Assembly: GCA_946183095.1 (NCBI GenBank)
Contig: CAMHBE010000082.1
Location: 1-7,464 of the forward strand
Direction: 5' to 3'
DNA length: 7,464 nt
From: an uncultured Clostridia bacterium
GTDB lineage: Bacteria > Bacillota > Clostridia > Oscillospirales > Ruminococcaceae
This document shows positions 6,445-7,464 of the stretch, one piece after another; within the stretch, counting starts at the first letter, position 1; each line of letters opens with the position of its first letter. Under the pieces are notes generated by a model, which saw only the letters and a program-made list of their open reading frames with translations, did no database searches and had not been told where the DNA came from. The position numbers and the translations under genes are program-made.

Positions 6445-6591
6445 GTACGGCGCAGAACGCAGAAAATTCCCGATTTTCGACCCGGATTCGCCTATTTCGG
6501 AGGTGTCCTGCACCCGCTGTTTTTCTCCCAATTTTAATATGCTGGCACGATGAACGCTTCGTTCACCGTACCTGTTGCATTTCGGTGTCAT
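6430..6591 (-). CDS. Hypothetical 53-aa small basic ORF (minus strand, upstream member)
   Basis: Minus-strand ATG at 6591-6589 to TAA at 6432-6430. The product is basic: MTPKCNRYGERSVHRASILK, then LGEKQRVQDTSEIGESGSK and IGNFLRSAPYKTGG. There is no membrane segment and no metal-binding Cys pair. The frame is closed 30 nt upstream by a TAA inside a palindrome (6608-6621), and the ribosome binding site is poor (GAGAG). The TAATG overlap with the next ORF and the protein-like composition favour coding. Its look is that of small ORFs carried by clostridial mobile elements, but I cannot name an element and make no functional claim. It could also be the translated face of a non-coding dispersed repeat. 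Confidence 0.4.
   Translation of the reverse strand: MTPKCNRYGERSVHRASILKLGEKQRVQDTSEIGESGSKIGNFLRSAPYKTGG
6551..6565. repeat. Palindrome TGAACG-CTT-CGTTCA
   Basis: Perfect 6-bp arms with a 3-bp centre. The right arm plus flank (CTTCGTTCAC) shares 9 bases, inverted, with the GTGAACGAA half-site of the TetR operator at 6904-6912. It lies inside the 53-aa small ORF. It may be a second regulator site or a coincidence. Confidence 0.35.
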
Positions 6592-6607
6592 TTTGCTCTC
6601 AAAAGCG

Positions 6608-6621
6608 CCCTGTTAACAGGG
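6608..6621. repeat. 14-bp perfect palindrome CCCTGTTAACAGGG
   Basis: Full dyad symmetry centred on TTAA, just upstream of the 53-aa minus-strand ORF. As RNA it gives a 5-bp stem with a 4-nt loop. It could be a regulator site or part of a hairpin; there is no direct evidence for either. Confidence 0.45.
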
Positions 6622-6719
6622 AAATTTGGCAGCTGAGTAACATTAGCCGTATATTCACACCACTGTAAACACCCCATATGGACACACCCACCCCGCGAAG
6701 CCGTATTCAATAACCACTA

Positions 6720-6767
6720 AAGGTTCTGAACCGCATAATAATGTGACTCGGAACCTTCTTCTTATTT
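6720..6767 (+). terminator. Probable intrinsic terminator
   Basis: AAGGTTC (6720-6726) pairs with GAACCTT (6751-6757). Inside, CGCAT/ATGTG forms a second short stem around AATA. The pyrimidine-rich CTTCTTATTT follows. There is no plus-strand gene just upstream, so it may insulate the TetR promoter from read-through or be left from a lost gene. Confidence 0.5.
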
Positions 6768-6792
6768 GTAATACAGTATATCCGGTTACTTC

Positions 6793-6807
6793 AGATAAGG
6801 CTTATCT
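6793..6807. repeat. Dyad AGATAAG-G-CTTATCT
   Basis: Perfect 7-bp arms around one base. It sits within a looser TTCAG...CTGAA pairing (6791-6816 region), 64 bp before the TetR -35 box. It could be a protein-binding site, but there is no further support. Confidence 0.35.
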
Positions 6808-6870
6808 TGCCTGAATGATGAAACCAAGAAGAGTCAAACAAAAAGAAAACTTGAAATAGTTAAAAAACTA

Positions 6871-6899
6871 TTGACAAGTGACCGTTCGTTCGCTATAAT
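6871..6899 (+). promoter_or_regulatory. Consensus sigma-A promoter of the TetR gene
   Basis: TTGACA (6871-6876), a 17-nt spacer and TATAAT (6894-6899) are a perfect match to consensus. The predicted start point is about 6906. Its spacer and -10 box lie within the inverted repeat 6880-6917, so such a strong promoter is likely held down by a bound repressor. Confidence 0.88.
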
Positions 6900-6917
6900 A
6901 TAAGTGAACGAACGGTC
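6880..6917. promoter_or_regulatory. Inverted-repeat operator, probable TetR autoregulation site
   Basis: GACCGTTCGTTC (6880-6891) and GAACGAACGGTC (6906-6917) are perfect 12-bp arms separated by 14 bp that contain the -10 box. The dyad centre is at 6898.5, and the site ends 25 bp before the TetR ATG. TetR-family dimers usually bind such dyads at their own promoters. The long spacing suggests either two dimers or two separate sites side by side. Confidence 0.82.
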
Positions 6918-6942
6918 GCGATTTGTTATGAAGGAGATCGGT

Positions 6943-7464
6943 ATGGCGAATGACACAAAAGAACGAATACTTGAGGCGGCGCTTGCAATGTTTTCACGAA
7001 AGGGCTATGACGGGACAAATATCCGTGAGCTCACTGCGTCGCTGGGACTAGTGAAGTCCTCGTTGTACAAGCATTTTGAGAGCAAGGAGGATATTTGGAA
7101 TGCCCTGCTTGACAAGATGATCGCGTATTACGCGGAGCGTTTCGGGTCTCGGGAAAATATGCCGCCTGTCCCGGAAACACTGGACGGGCTGGTCGGAATG
7201 ACGATGAAAATGGTTGATATTACTATCCATGACGAAAAGATAGTAATGACGCGAAAGCTGCTAACAATAGAGCAATTCCGCGACGACCGCGCGCGGGAGC
7301 TTGCAACAAAGCATTTTCTGACCGGGCTCAAAGAAATGTTCGCATATATTTTTGATGGTATGATGAACAAGGGGCTGCTGCGGCGAGATGACCCGGAAAT
7401 GCTTGCCTTTGCATATACTGCGCCAATCTCGGCACTGATACATCTTTGTGACCGAGAGCCGGAT
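6943..7464 (+). CDS. TetR/AcrR-family transcriptional regulator (partial, first 174 aa)
   Basis: N-terminal DNA-binding domain of TetR type: ERILEAALAMFSRKGYDGTN (residues 7-26), then the helix-turn-helix IRELTASLGLVKSSLYKHFE (27-46) and SKEDIW, the typical end of the domain. The remaining, mostly helical, part is the ligand-binding and dimerisation domain. The frame is still open at the window end; family members are about 190-210 aa, so 15-35 residues are missing. The start is ATG 6943 with AAGGAG (6931-6936) 6 nt upstream. The promoter is consensus and embedded in a 12-bp inverted repeat, so the protein very probably represses itself. Members commonly control an adjacent efflux pump or enzyme; the likely target is downstream of the window, since everything upstream is decayed. 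The inducer cannot be read from the sequence. Confidence 0.93.
   Translation, partial: MANDTKERILEAALAMFSRKGYDGTNIRELTASLGLVKSSLYKHFESKEDIWNALLDKMIAYYAERFGSRENMPPVPETLDGLVGMTMKMVDITIHDEKIVMTRKLLTIEQFRDDRARELATKHFLTGLKEMFAYIFDGMMNKGLLRRDDPEMLAFAYTAPISALIHLCDREPD

Larger units (their letters stand above)
6592..6870. other. Gene-free, hairpin-rich stretch upstream of the TetR gene
   Basis: I find no convincing ORF on either strand over these 279 bases. The stretch holds the palindrome at 6608-6621, a terminator-like hairpin at 6720-6757 and a small dyad at 6793-6807. It becomes clearly AT-rich after about 6760. It separates the small-ORF stretch from the TetR promoter. Confidence 0.6.

Noticed and set aside
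6645..6709. Near-direct repeat AGCCGTATATTCA / AGCCGTATTCA
   Set aside because: Only 8 bases match without a gap, in a single pair, with no gene or symmetry associated; chance is likely.
1..7464. CRISPR array, tRNA, rRNA, transposase or integrase
   Set aside because: No regularly spaced repeats, no cloverleaf-like or ribosomal sequence, and no transposase or recombinase motifs were seen on either strand.

Overview
The window looks like chromosome from a gut-type clostridium (Bacillota; Oscillospiraceae/Ruminococcus-like is my best guess). The basis is low-to-moderate GC content, strong AGGAGG-type ribosome binding sites, sigma-A consensus promoters, and protein families common in that group (an MsmX/UgpC-like sugar ABC ATPase, a P1B ATPase with an FCPCAF motif, and BcrA-like export ATPases). 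The species is inference; no marker gene is present.

Left arm (1-2130), apparently intact. On the minus strand an FRG-domain protein (473-1309) is followed after 1 nt by the N-terminal 157 residues of a sugar-type ABC ATPase that runs off the window. They are probably one transcript from a perfect sigma-A promoter at 1329-1357. Divergently, a second perfect promoter (1393-1421) drives a VOC/glyoxalase-fold protein (1664-2035). That gene has a 73-codon open in-frame extension upstream and a good intrinsic terminator downstream (2093-2130).

Middle (about 2150-6208), a gene graveyard. A P1B heavy-metal ATPase has lost its N-terminal half and starts just after the VOC terminator. A short minus-strand gene remnant with an apparent frameshift follows. 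Then comes a tandem ATPase-permease-ATPase-permease exporter operon of the BcrA/lantibiotic-immunity type, disabled in four ways: an in-frame TAA at the signature serine of ATPase 1, a frameshifting deletion in permease 1, an in-frame TAG just before the signature of ATPase 2, and a deletion fusing ATPase 2 to the C-terminal third of permease 2. A GC-rich terminator at 6220-6245 closes the operon.

Right arm (6209-7464). A gene-poor stretch of about 730 bp holds hairpins, palindromes and two overlapping minus-strand small ORFs (53 and 54 codons, TAATG junction) of unknown identity. It is followed by a TetR-family regulator (6943 to window end). Its perfect promoter lies inside a 12-bp inverted repeat flanking the -10 box, which strongly suggests autorepression; its target is probably beyond the window.

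I see no CRISPR array, tRNA, rRNA, transposase or recombinase gene. The most notable points are the clustered decay of the exporter operon, the FRG/ABC-ATPase pairing, the VOC extension, the TetR operator and the small-ORF stretch. I do not see convincing evidence of a complete new system.
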